From Ypsolopha sequella (lineage: Eukaryota > Arthropoda > Insecta > Lepidoptera > Ypsolophidae): DNA of 64,000 nt. The translations under genes and the position numbers were made by a program. Location: the NCBI GenBank assembly GCA_934047225.1, contig OW203992.1, forward strand, positions 20,945,501 to 21,009,500. Direction: 5' to 3'. Shown here piece after piece: positions 11,251 through 22,776 of the stretch; the stretch's first letter is position 1, and every line of letters begins with the position of its first letter. Under the pieces are notes generated by a model. The model made no database searches. It saw nothing but the letters and a program-made list of their open reading frames with translations, and had not been told where the DNA came from.

Positions 11251-12544
11251 TACTTTTGCCGGATAATCCCAATTCACGAAATGCCATAAATCACATTTAC
11301 TTAATGTCTGTAATTCAAAAATAAAAAGAATCATCTTAAGTTGTGCGTTTCGTAGAGGATACGAATCGTTCCCCCTATAGTTGTGCGTTTCGTAGCGGAC
11401 ACGAATCGCTCCCCCTTAAATGTACCTTTCTCTCGTAGCCAGGGATTAGTAGCTAGATCTACTAGTCTATGCATATTAAACACTGGCTGTCCAATAACAG
11501 TGGGGAGATATAATCACAATCCTTCAGCTACAGATATAAGTTGTAGTCCCTGCTCGTAGCAATTATGAACTCTCGTATTATGGACGGTGTAGCATATAGT
11601 TACGTAGCGAAGCTTAGACTATATTATGGTCTGCCATATTATGTTTCTGCGTAATGTAGCCTATAAAGCGATTCGTAACTGTATCTCGTAGCATAGGTGC
11701 TACGGCGTAGCAACATTTACAATATTTTCTGTTACTTGTTTCAGTTATTAATTTATCGAACACAGTTTTTGTTTTAAATTATCTTTAGATAGTATACTGA
11801 TATTTAAACTATGACGTAGAGGGCTGCAAAGTAAGAATCTATGGAGTAATAACGTTATTGCTACGCCGTAGCAAAATCTTATATTATTGCTTTTCTTGAA
11901 TAAAATTGTACTGAAAAAAAGAAAACACTTTATTTTTGTTATTGATGTTGATGCAGTTTATACGTTTCGTACCTACATTTCGGAATAAATAATAAGTAGT
12001 AATATATTTATGTAGGTTCCAATACCCTTTTCTAACAGATATTTTGGTGCCGATTCCGAAAATCTCAGGGTCAATTTGAATAAGCAATGTCCAGAGTGTT
12101 CACTATAGATATAAACTAGATATATTTCATCGACGATTTTTACGCCGTGACGTAATAGTGGTTATGAACATTATCGCCGTACTTCGGTCACAAATACACA
12201 CTTTTTACGGCATGCAAGTTTACCTCGCAGTATTTTCCTTAACCGTTGAGCAAATTTATAGTTCTAAGATCGGGCCGTGGGGCCCAGATGTTAAGCTAGA
12301 GTTATCTACTCGGCTGATCGACGCTTGTGGGGACCCGAAGGCTGGTGCGTATCTTGGCCAGAGAATCAGTCTGGCTATTCAGAGAGGAAATGCTGCGAGC
12401 CTTCTAGGTACCCTTCCACATGACGGTGGCGATCTAGATAGGATTTTTTATTTAGTTTACTTTATTTTTATTAGGTGTAGGTTTTAGGTTAGTGTTTTGT
12501 TTTAGGCAAGTTTCATTTTGTAGGTAGGGTTTTTAATGTTATTT

Positions 12545-12958
12545 AAGGTGATATGCGAAAAAAATACGGGTGTTTCTTTTCTGTGTATTTCATGAAATAC
12601 ACGGGAAATTATAATCAGTTTCTGGTACAGGCATTTTGACTATATATATAATCTAGGGTTTTGAAATTGGAAAAAATGTTTGGAAAAATTTTCCTCGATA
12701 GAAATAATTGTTGAAATAAGGGCTTCAAACACACTTTTTCTCCTCATTTCACGAATATGAACCATATACAGAACTCAAACATATTTTATTAAGTGTGTTT
12801 TAACAATATCTAGCGATTTCATATTTGAAATTTTGCTAGCTATTTTACTTTTTTAATAAAAATATAAAACCAACTTTTTTCCCTTTTGCCCCGAATCCGC
12901 TCTCGCACTGCGCGATTTTTCGCTTGGAGTGACAGTGACAAAAATAATATTTGGTTTC
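12545..12958 (-). mobile_element. Family B element, reverse copy
   Basis: The reverse complement of the family seen at 5812-6402 and 44450-44857: it begins AAGGTGATATGCGAAAAAAA and ends in CGCTTGGAGTGACAGTGAC. The central parts align with gaps. No coding capacity. Confidence 0.6.
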
Positions 12959-13506
12959 ATCATAGACGAACATCCATGGTTTCATTAAATATCGTATTTC
13001 TAAGGGAAATATATAAATGAACTAAAAATTTACACTTTTAAATATTCATCATGATTATGTATTTTATTAAATGCATAAACATTGGTCATTCATTATAAAT
13101 GATATTATCCCTTTACGAAGTTAAAGTATCACAATATTTTAAAGTATCATTTAAAAATGTTACCATTGTAGATCTTTTGAAAAATTGCTGTGACAGGATT
13201 CCCTGGCCAAACTTCGCTCGCTTTAATAATATTATGCATGGAATATATTATAACCATGAATATTGGTGTATTTAAAAATCAACTTTATACACAACTATCA
13301 TGGCAAGGATGTACCTAATTATTTTGTGTTTATTATATAGCTGTCTTATGTTTATTTAAAAAGTAACTCAACTACATCTTTATTATTATTGTTTTTTTAG
13401 CGCGGTAGATACTCATTGCCCTGTCAGAAGTGGTACGTAAATAATCACACCACACAATCCAATCAAATCAAAGTAAAGGGTCTTTTAGCGCGTAGGTGAC
13501 AGTATA

Positions 13507-13665
13507 GCCAATTCTGAAGGCTTTAATTTTGGTTTTAGTGCTGTCAAAGCTTAAAATTTTCCAAAGAAATTTAGCTTCTAATCCCAACTTTTTAGGACTA
13601 TTTTTATCGAATAAAATTTAGTTTTGACAGCACTAAAACTAAAATTAAAGCCTTCAGAATCGGCT
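13507..13665. mobile_element. Foldback MITE family D, copy 1
   Basis: Bounded by GCCAATTCTGAAGGCTTTAA and TTAAAGCCTTCAGAATCGGC, with both arms containing TTTTAGTGCTGTCAAA or its mirror. Other copies are at 18373-18531, 21600-21745, 22078-22236 and 50638-51601. Confidence 0.8.
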
Positions 13666-13685
13666 TTATGAGCTGTGAAACTATC

Positions 13686-13781
13686 CCTGCGGTCCGTAAT
13701 AGAATTACAATGGATCATAAGCCATTCACTTCATACTTTCGTAATCGATTTTAGCGATATAATTCTATTTCGGAACGCAGG
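13686..13781. repeat. Conserved 95-bp element, copy 1
   Basis: CCTGCGGTCCGTAATAGAAT through ATTCTATTTCGGAACGCAGG. The ends are imperfect inverted repeats (CCTGCGGTCC / GGAACGCAGG). The core is identical by eye to copies at 13977-14070 and 32584-32680. Confidence 0.75.
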
Positions 13782-13976
13782 GAAGGTATAGGATAGGATA
13801 GCTGTGTTAGTTCAGATTTGCGTATCGCAGCGCGAAGGAGTTCCGTTTTCCTTGTCATACAAAAATAAACCTTGTTACAATAGAAATACAGTTCCTAATA
13901 AGTCGAAGCAAACCGCAGGCGACAAAGTTCCTGCGGGCGGCGCGCGGCGCGGCGCCGCGCCAGAGAATATAAACCG

Positions 13977-14070
13977 TGCGGTCCGAAATAGAATTACAAT
14001 GGATCATAAGCCATTCACTTCATACTTTCGTAATCGATTTTAGCGATATAATTCTATTTCGGAACGCAGG
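13977..14070. repeat. Conserved 95-bp element, copy 2
   Basis: Same orientation as copy 1 and about 290 bp downstream of it. The central 70 bases (GGATCATAAGCCATTCACTT and onward) match without a visible change. It lies just after a GC-rich block (13935-13960) and directly before the hAT-type element. Confidence 0.75.
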
Positions 14071-14085
14071 GAAAGTATTACTCAC

Positions 14086-16577
14086 CAGAGCTGTCATATG
14101 GACCAAATAAAAAGTCCGTAAAAGACCGAAAACGTATAAAAAGTCCTAAATCATCAAATAGGACTTTTTCAACCGTGAGCGAGTCCGCGGACCACGGACC
14201 GATCGGACTTTTTCGGGCTTCGGGTTAGTCCGTTCAGTCCGTTGGTCCGTTGCTGGTCCGTTGTGTGTAACGAAATGATTATGGATGGTTTTATGCAAGT
14301 ATAGCATGACAAAATAATGTTATTCGAAGGATGTGATGACGAGTTGACGACTAAGAATCGAAATATATGTTTTGCAGGTATGTATTCATTCATATTTTCT
14401 TCATATTGTCCATACTTAATTTTGTTTTGACTATATACTCGTATAAAGCTACTACAAAACGGTAACTCACTGACTGACTGACTGACATGGTTGTTTAGTT
14501 TGAAGGAGTCTTTTGACATGGTAGTAATGTATGAAAACAATGTCAGTTGTCTAATACTGAGTGGGGAAAAACCTTGACATTTGACATGGTTTTTTGACAT
14601 TTTAGTGAGACGTGTCGTTGTATGGGAGTTCTGAAAATTTTTTCGAGTGAGTAGGCGAGCCCGAAGGGCGAGCCTACGAACGAGCACGAACGAGCGAGCG
14701 AGCGAAGTTCGTAGTGATGTACCTGGGTACTAGGGATGGGAAAGATTGACATTTTTGACAAAACGAGCCCGCGAGCGCGAAGCAGTTCCTAGGGATGTCC
14801 TCGATCACTAGGGATGGGAAAAATTGCCTTTTTTTTTTAAGGGATGTACCGAAAAAAAATTTGTTATGGCCATATCTTCAGAACGGAAGGTGGTACATCC
14901 CTAGGGGTCGGACCAAAGGGTGCCAAAAAAGTTTTTTTTTTTTTTTTTTTAATGTCAAAACTTTAACCGCCCGTATCTCCTAGACGGCTTGAGTTAGACC
15001 CATGTTGATGGGTGTCTAAGAAAAGGTCTCGCCGAGATCTAGCCCCCCACAGTGTCAAAACTTTAACGGCCCGTATCTCCCAAACGGCTGAAGCTAGACC
15101 CATGTTCATGGTACTCTAAGAAAAGGGCTCGACGAGCTCTAACTGAAAATGAAAAAAAAAAAAGTCGAAAAAAAAAATTATTTATGCCAAAACTTTGATT
15201 GGCTATATCTCCCGAACCGTAAGTCCTAGCGAGTTGCGGTTTCGACTTTAGTAATCGGTTTGCCGAGGCCTTCCCGACCGCATAAAAAAATTTGACATTT
15301 GACAGGTTTTGTCATTTTTTTGACAGGTCCAAAAAAGTGCTCCGATTCGCTCGAAACTCGGTATCACGGGGCAAATGGGTCGGTGATTACGAATTCATTG
15401 TTAAATTTGACACTTTTTGACAACCGACAAGGATTTTGAAACTTTTTTGAAAAAAATTTGATCGGACATTTCTTCGGATCTAATGGCGAGGCCGAAGGCC
15501 GAGCCTTCAAGTGTCTTTCTAGCGAGGCCGAAAAACGAGCATGTAAGAACGGAGAACGCGCCAGCGAGGCCGAGTCCGATCAATTTTTTTCAAAAAAGTG
15601 TCAAAATCCTTGTCGGTTGTCAAAAAGTGTCAAATTTAACTATGAATTCGTAATCACCGACCCTACTTGCCCCTTGATACCGAGTTTCAAGCGAATCGGA
15701 GCACTTTTTTGGACCTGTCAAAAAAATGTCAAAACCTGTCAAATGTCAAATTTTTTTATGCGGTCAGGAAGTCCTCGGCAGACCGATCACTAAAGTCGAA
15801 ACCGCAACTCGCTAGGACTTACGGTTCGGGAGATATAGCTGATCAAAGTTTTGGCAAAAATATATTTTTTTTTTCGACTTTTTTTTTTTCATTTTCAGTT
15901 AGAGCTCGTCGGGCCCTTTTCTTAGAGTACCATGAACATGGGTCTAGCTTCAGCCGTTTGGGAGATACGGGCCGTTAAAGTTTTGACACTGGGGGGGGGG
16001 GGGGGGGCTAGATCTCGGCGAGACCTTTTCTTAGACACCCATCAACATGGGTCTAACTCAAGCCGTCTAGGAGATACGGGCGGTTAAAGTTTTGACATTA
16101 AAAAAAAAAAAAACTTTTTTGGCACCCTATGGTCCGACCCCTAGGGATGTACCACCTTCCGTTCCGAAGATATGGCCAAAACAATTTTTTTTCCAACATA
16201 TAATCGCTTCTATGAAAAGCAAATAAGGTCTTTGCCATTAGACTTTTTGTGCTGGACGGAAATTTAAAAAAAGTTGCTAGGGTATGCCATCCTCTTAATC
16301 GAAGTTTTCAGGTATTTCAATAGTATTCAATAAAATACACGACATTTTTTCGACTATTTATCAAATTGTAGCACAGCATTTATTGCATAACTCTATTGAA
16401 GTAATCTAACGGACTGTTTCGGACCAACTCGGACCGGACCGGCTTTTTACCGAAATAGGGCTAGTCCGTTCGGTCCGCTGGAGTTTAGGGCTCACCATAA
16501 AAGTCCATCGGACCAGGTCCGAGTCCTATTTGAACGGACCAACTTAGGGCTTATATTTGGTCCATGTGACAGCTCTG
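14086..16577. mobile_element. Non-autonomous hAT-type element with giant internal palindrome
   Basis: The ends are CAGAGCTGTCATATGGACC and its near mirror GGTCCATGTGACAGCTCTG. The element is flanked by the 8-bp direct repeat TTACTCAC on both sides (14078-14085 and 16578-16585). CAG-starting ends and 8-bp duplications are typical of the hAT superfamily. No transposase frame is visible. The interior contains two arms of about 610 bp (roughly 14858-15468 and 15567-16190) that mirror each other around a loop of about 100 bp. Recognisable blocks in both arms include ATGTCAAAACTTTAACCGCC, CTAGACCCATGTTCATGGTA and GACATTTGACAGGTTTTG. Outer segments carry repeated GTCCG/CGGAC words. Confidence 0.85.
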
Positions 16578-16585
16578 TTACTCAC

Positions 16586-19258
16586 TCGCACAAAGAATGA
16601 GTTCTATAACGATACTACCGAGATAGTACAGAGTATCACGCGCCACACGTCATGTTTAATTGTGATTGTGTGATGCTTAAATTGCTTAGTTTGATCGGGT
16701 AATGTGTAATTCTACAGTACGCGATCGGATTATATTACGCGTAATGTATCACTCTCATTACGTGCACATGTAGGTATATGGATAGAAACATGGAACACGT
16801 GTTCTTTATAGGGTGTAATGGTGCAGTAAGTAAAGATTGTTCCAAATTCACTTTGTAAACTTATGTCGAAAATGCGTTCCCAATACTCAACGGATACCAC
16901 CTTGGGCTGTTTATAACCCAAATTCACGTAGGCGATGACGCGGGCATACTATAGGCAGAGAATATAAAGTTTTCAAATTGCACAAATACACAGATATTAT
17001 TAGAAATTTACTTTAAAAGATGCATCTTCTAATTCCCTTATTCAATAACAATTCCCTTTTCAATCCTCATCAATGTAAATAAGGTTAACAGAATTATTGA
17101 AATTTACCAGTTTACCGTATCGGAAATAAAACGGAAACTTACTACGCTTTATCTAAACTATCTAAATTATGAAGAAACAGAAAACCTTATCAAGTAAATT
17201 ATGCTATGCCTATGGGAATGTTTAATGTCAAAACTTTGGATACTTCTCGTTTGATTTTCAAAAAGTTATTGATGTCATTTTACTGATGAGGTAACGTACT
17301 CGTACCTACTTTCGATATCAGTTTAAACTTTTTGATATTTTGTAATAGTTTGTACGGAATAATCGCCTGATCACACTTAACAATTACAGCCTGTATAAGT
17401 TCGTCAATATGACGAATTTCTTTGAATGATGTTGAAGTTAGACGATAAGGCCCCAGGTTGTAGGGTTCGAACCTCGGACCAAATGGTCCACTTGGACACT
17501 TGTCGGAACTTTCATTTGTTTTTTTTTTATTTTTCGTCATTAGGAAATGTCAAAATTGGTACCTACAGTGACGAGCTCAGAATAAGGAATGACGAGCGAA
17601 GCGAAGCTTTAACTAAATCATATACGCAAAAATCCTTCTTGTTTCAAATCTCACTCATTTGTGCGATCTCTTTCTGGCAGCTTTATATTCCTGTCGTTGC
17701 CTTTGATTAATTTAGTGAAGATGCGGTATAACCACAACGCGGTTGGATCCACAAATACAGGTCCAGTGGGCCTATCTTTGTTTAGTAGCATTCCAGGCGG
17801 CGTTTGTGTGCACGTAATTGAAAACACCTTTACCTGTGCTATAGAATCCAGAAAAAACCTGCAGATATGCCTTCGTGTGCACATATCGGATATGCAAATC
17901 ACTGAAGGATAAAAAAAATATTTCATGGCATCATCTTCCACTCGTAAGTACACCAAAACCAGAAAATTTCCTTAAATTACTTTCTGTTTGTTTTGTTTAC
18001 ACTTCGCCATTTGCAGAAAAGGACGGTAATATTCAACATGAATGTGTGCGACTAGTTCAGTTGCGCTAGCGGCGTCTTTCGCTTGCATGCCGCGTCACGT
18101 AATCACACTAGACTTAACCGCTCGGCTCAGCTCGCTTTCTCTCGGCTTTGTAACGAACCGAGCCGACCAAGCAATATCCTGTCTTGCTCGCTCAAAAGTC
18201 TTGTATCGTCAATCTATCTCTTTCACTGATGGTAATTGCATATACATAGTACGAAATACCTGTTCCATTTCTTGAATCAGTCGAGTAAGGGCGTTACGAA
18301 TTTTCACTAAATTAATCAAAGGTCGTTGCCCACCTAACATATGCCATTTGTTTTGCACTCGTTGATAATAAAGCCGATTCTGAAGGCTTTAATTTTAGTT
18401 TTAGTGCTGCCAAAGCTTAAAATTTTCCAAAGAAATTTAGCTTCTAAGCCTAGGTCTTAAGGACTATTTTGTATCGAACAAAATTTAGTTTTGACAGCAC
18501 TAAAACTAAAATTAAAGCCTTCAGAACCGGCTTTAATGAGTGTGGTCATCAGATTAAACAAAATAAACATACTCAGCTATCGTGGGTTAGTCGGTTAAGT
18601 CAAATTGAACGCAGCCTAGTGCGATCTATGGATGCGTTTCAAAACCGTAAAGGGTGAAAGAATCAAAACCATTTCATGCTACTACCAGTAGCTAGAACTA
18701 TTTTAACGAAAAAATTCCGTGGATTTAAAGTCTGTGCGCAGAATAAGGCATTTTCGTATTTACTTAATGATATAAAGTCTACTTACTGGCTGCAACACAT
18801 GCTGAGTCAGGGCCTTTTTACCCAGCAATTCATTTTGTTTTGTATTTAAAATGTGTTTGAAACTTCATTTTGTTTTATATCTAAAATGTGTTTGAATTAA
18901 TTTGTTGAAAGTGCTGAGTAAATAAAGATTATATCTATCTATCTATCTAAAGTAAATTGACATGGGACATCTTTTCACTCGGGAGGATTTTTAACGCTGT
19001 GCGGGCTCATTACGAGTGAAAATCTTCGTTTTGTAATGGACCCCAAAAGTAATAACAAAAACGCGCTTTTCATTTACATTATTTGACAGCTGAATTATAT
19101 AGGCGGATAGAGCCGGGATATGGTGTTTCCTCGTTTTTTGTCACATCACATTTTAATTTCTTTCGTTCGTGCAAACCGTCGTAATAACTCTATAAATGCT
19201 AGTGAAAATGCGTAAATACATATTTATTTATGTATAAATCCGAATCCTGAAAGTAACG
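16586..19258. other. Gene-free stretch between hAT element and FAM210A
   Basis: No supported exon. Contents are a family D MITE (18373-18531), a short tRNA-promoter-like word near 17460-17490 (GGTTCGAACCTCGG, possibly a SINE scrap), a TATC microsatellite (about 18933-18948) and otherwise AT-rich sequence. Confidence 0.5.
18373..18531. mobile_element. Foldback MITE family D, copy 2
   Basis: GCCGATTCTGAAGGCTTTAA to TTAAAGCCTTCAGAACCGGC with the shared 'TTTTAGTGCTG(C/T)CAAA' arms and a middle that aligns with copy 1 around AAATTTAGCTTCTAA. Confidence 0.8.
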
Positions 19259-20188
19259 ATGGCTCAATCCTGCAGAACCATTTACAGGAGTTGTCTTTCC
19301 CAACAGTTAACCAAAGTGGTGCAATGGAATGTTTATAGGAACTTTCCACATAGGATAGTGTCCAGTGGAATTTGTTATAAAACGCCATTCAAACAAAACA
19401 TACAGGAAATCAGACAATTAGAACCATATCAGGTATCAATAAGGCATTGCACTACACACAGCAATGCAGAAAAGGTACCAGAAGACCCTAAACCTAAGAA
19501 ACCAGGTCTCATTCAACGGTTCAAAGAAATGTATAGAGACTACTGGTATGTCTTGTTGCCCGTACACTGGGCAACATCAGCAGTTTGGTTTGGTGGCTTC
19601 TATTACATGGTGAAAAGGTAAAATTATTGTACAATTTCTCATATTTTCTAGGTAGTCTTTCCTGTAGTGCCCCCTTATCTACACCCAAATCTAATTTTCT
19701 TTTCAGTGGTGTTGATGTAATTGGATTGCTAGAGTGGGCCGGTTTCAGTGAGAAAATTATTGAACCATTGAGAGACTCGAAAGCTGGCTATTTTGCCTTA
19801 GCATTCGCCTGTTACAAGATAGCAACACCTCTTAGATATGCCGTTACAGTTGGTATGTTTTGTTTTGCAAAAAATTTTGTTTCTTTATCTTTATGGCAAC
19901 ATTACTATATCAAAGTTTGTTGATGTAGGTGGTACTACTGTTGCTATCAAGAGGTTAACAGCACTCGGCTGGATAAAACCAGTGCCATCGAGGGAAAGAA
20001 TGAGAGAAATGATGCAAGAAAGAAAAGACAATCTCCAAGAGAAGAAACAACACTACCAAGATCAGATGAAAGAAAAACGCATACAAGTTATGGATCACAT
20101 GAAAGTAAAAGGAACACAGGTCATGGAGGAAATAAAGAGGTATAAATCAGAAATGCGGGATTTGAAGGACAAAGTCAAGAAAATGTGA
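19259..20188 (+). CDS. FAM210A: FAM210A-like mitochondrial protein (DUF1279), three exons
   Basis: Exons 19259-19617, 19707-19852 and 19929-20188 join in frame (AG|GTAAAA ... TTTCAG, then G|GTATGT ... TGTAG) to give 254 residues. The N-terminus is basic and hydroxyl-rich, as in a mitochondrial presequence. The middle (about residues 80-170) is the DUF1279 domain with a hydrophobic segment YWYVLLPVHWATSAVWFGGF and a second one around YFALAFACYKIATPLRYAVT. The C-terminal 70 residues are a charged coiled coil, the FAM210A pattern. Family members sit in the mitochondrial inner membrane and affect mitochondrial translation and muscle/bone physiology in vertebrates; the insect role is less clear. 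Length is close to the human protein (272 aa). An AATAAA near 20741 could serve as the poly(A) signal. Confidence 0.88.
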
Positions 20189-20964
20189 AATAAGGTATTT
20201 AGTTTAAATTTAATTTCCTGAAAATTATGACTACAACCAAATCGGAAACATTCTAAAAATAGTCAAGTCAAAAACGGAATTAAAGAGCTTAAATTGATTG
20301 ATGAATTTAAAGAGGAAAGTCATACATTACATAACTAATAGTACAGGCCGCTTATTGTAAAAAAAATACATCTGAAGTTGGGCAAAAAACCGCACACAAC
20401 ACGATTAGTCTCTTTGGCGGTAAGGTGTAGAGCTTGACGGGAGAAATGTGCGCCGCACTGCCCCGGCCGCCAAGCTATTGACTGTTTGTTTCTCGCACAT
20501 TTCACTATTGGCTCGTCAGTCGACGATTGTTTGCCATGCTGCGTCCAAGCGTCCATTTTGCTCTCAAAGTGCAGTCGCACACAACAGTTTATTCATTCTG
20601 ATTGTGATGGTTTTTCATAGAAAAGAAAGAAAGATGATTTATGACGTATTGTGTAATATGAAGAAAGATGCTAAAAACACAAGTTTGCACACTTATCTGA
20701 TTCGATAAAAAAAAAATTTTTATATTATTTTGTCAGTTTTAAATAAAAAGTGTATAGCGAAATAGGTTTTTTTTCTAGACTGTAGTTTCCTACACATTAT
20801 GTACCTATCTTACTTACCTCATCAGATTGAATAATTATCACCCGTCAGCTTGTAGTGTCCGCTAGCACTTTTACGCGCGACTGTATACATGCATAAACTC
20901 ATCCCCGGCTAGATTGAGACATATTCTTTTTACAATACGCGGCCTGTAGTAGATACAAATCAGT

Positions 20965-21116
20965 GGGTCTACCGCGTAATTCTCATTTTCAACTTGAGAT
21001 TGAAATTTGTCGTGCGTGCGACGACGCCCGCCTAACATGCCATCTCTTTTGCACGCGTTGAATTTCGCATGCATTTGCTTGAAGTTGATACAAATGAGAA
21101 TTACGCGGTAGAGCCC
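20965..21116. mobile_element. MITE family C, copy 2
   Basis: Near-identical to 7702-7862 in the same orientation, lacking about 9 bases of the 'CATCAACATCAACTTGAG' segment of copy 1. Inverted ends GGGTCTACCGCGTAATT / AATTACGCGGTAGAGCCC. Confidence 0.75.
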
Positions 21117-21599
21117 CAGCACTCTTTGCCTAACCTTCAAGGTACAGGCCTAGAATATGCATGGTATATGTAAGAAAAATGAATTTGTGTTTCAATTCAT
21201 TTATGAGTACCTATATTCTATTGCTTTAATGTATAAACAACTTTTTCTTTCAGGTGCAAACCTAGTAGCTAGATGAAATAATAAGTCATGGAGTAATATA
21301 CAATTTAGAGAAGAATTATTTTTCTAATTATTTATTGTTTAAAAATATTTAAATATTAAAGTATCCTTAACAAAATCAGCTTTATCTTACAATAAAGTAG
21401 GTATCAAATAATCACATTTTTTCATCAAAATTTACATATATAAAACAAATTTAACCTAATTACATTAAGTACAAAACAAGACAGCATATAACTGGAATGT
21501 TTGAATTTGTAAAATACAAATTCATTGTATATTTTTGTGACTGACAAGACAAACATTTTTTATCTAACTAACATTATTTCACTATAATATGTCAATAAA

Positions 21600-21745
21600 G
21601 CCAATTCTGAAGGCTTTAATTTTAGTTTTAGTGCTGTCAAAGCTTGAAATTTAGCTTCTAATCCTAATTCTTAAGGACTATTTTGTGTCGAAGAAAATTT
21701 AATTTTGACAGCACTAAAACTAAAATTAAAGCCTTCAGAATCGGC
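21600..21745. mobile_element. Foldback MITE family D, copy 3
   Basis: GCCAATTCTGAAGGCTTTAA to TTAAAGCCTTCAGAATCGGC. It is slightly shorter than copies 1 and 2 through loss of the 'TTTTCCAAAGAA' portion. Confidence 0.8.
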
Positions 21746-22077
21746 TACAATAGCTGCCGTATATCAATAACAGTATTCATTTCATAATCATGGGCTGCCA
21801 GGTCCTAAGCAACCCTCAAAATATTAAATAAATGCAGTATAGTTGTACAAGACTAATATCCCTAACGATCATGTAATAAATGTAAAAATAAACAATTCCA
21901 TATATATTGAAATAGGCAAGATGGTTGTTGCCCTTACCAGAAAAATTGTTGCTATGGCAGATAAAAAAATACCTTGTATATTTTATTATTTTATTTTGTC
22001 ACTATAAACTAGACATCAATTGCAAATCCACCATTTATTTTAGGCCATAATTACGAATATTTAACGGCATCAATAAA

Positions 22078-22236
22078 GCAGATTCTGAAGGCTTTAATTT
22101 TGGTTTTAGTGCTGTCAAAACTAAAATTGTTTCAAAGCAATGTAGCTTCTATTCCTTACACTAAAGGACTATTTTGCAATGACGTAAATTTAGTTATGAC
22201 AGCACTAAAACTAAATATAAAGCCTTCGTAATCGGC
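22078..22236. mobile_element. Foldback MITE family D, copy 4
   Basis: Starts GCAGATTCTGAAGGCTTTAA and ends AAAGCCTTCGTAATCGGC; the most diverged intact-length copy seen here. Confidence 0.75.
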
Positions 22237-22776
22237 TATAATATCACAATAAAATGTTATAGTCACAACTTAGAAACAAATATGCTTTGCATAAGTAATG
22301 AACCAGGTTATTTCTTGAATTTTCTCGATTAAAGCTTAAATTACAGGCTACATAAAAAATATTTTGTAATACAATTAACACATTACAATGCCTTTCCCCA
22401 GCATGGCATAACTTTACCCCAACCAAAGCAATGATATTCCTGTTAGTGTAAGAGGTATCACATGTTTTTACTTTATTTTGTTCATGTGTACAGTTAATAT
22501 AACTGTCCTCAAATTCTCGCGCGATAATAATAATTAACAATAACCTATCGTAAAATTCGCAATGACCCAAAAGATCTAACTTGATCAATTGTCTAAAGAC
22601 CAAAACAACACTTCTAAAAAATAAAAATATGACCTAAAAGCAGGCCTTTTATTGTACACAATTACATAACTGTTAACTACAAAGTCTGAAGAGCCTCTTG
22701 CAAGTTCTTTACTGCTAAGCTGTTCAACTAAATATAGTTTGCATATATCTAATGTACGATTTTACCATAGAGATAT

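Larger units (their letters stand above)
10769..14085. other. Gene-free repeat-rich stretch after DUF229 copy 2
   Basis: No exon with family motifs is visible. The stretch contains a palindrome (10971-11250), a zone of recurring CGTAGC words and a short tandem motif (11340-11418), a reverse family B element (12545-12958), a family D MITE (13507-13665) and two copies of the 95-bp element. The open frame at 12158-12487 overlaps SINE-like sequence and is not treated as a gene. Confidence 0.55.
20189..22776. other. 3' flanks of FAM210A and jub with three MITEs
   Basis: Holds the untranslated ends of two convergent genes: AATAAA near 20741 for FAM210A, and TTTATT (minus-strand AATAAA) near 22648 for jub. 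MITEs lie at 20965-21116, 21600-21745 and 22078-22236. No coding exon is supported. Confidence 0.55.

Noticed and set aside
12158..12487. 109-codon open frame on the plus strand
   Set aside because: Its start overlaps words shared with SINE bodies (CGCCGTACTTCGGTCAC, GGCATGCAAG) and no domain is recognisable.
14169..14687. 172-codon minus-strand open frame in the hAT-type element
   Set aside because: It has no transposase motifs and lies in GTCCG-repeat-rich terminal sequence; treated as chance.
15990..16007. Long poly-G run (also near 40759 and 45126)
   Set aside because: Homopolymer tracts of this length are common assembly-sensitive features; no G-quadruplex or regulatory context is visible.
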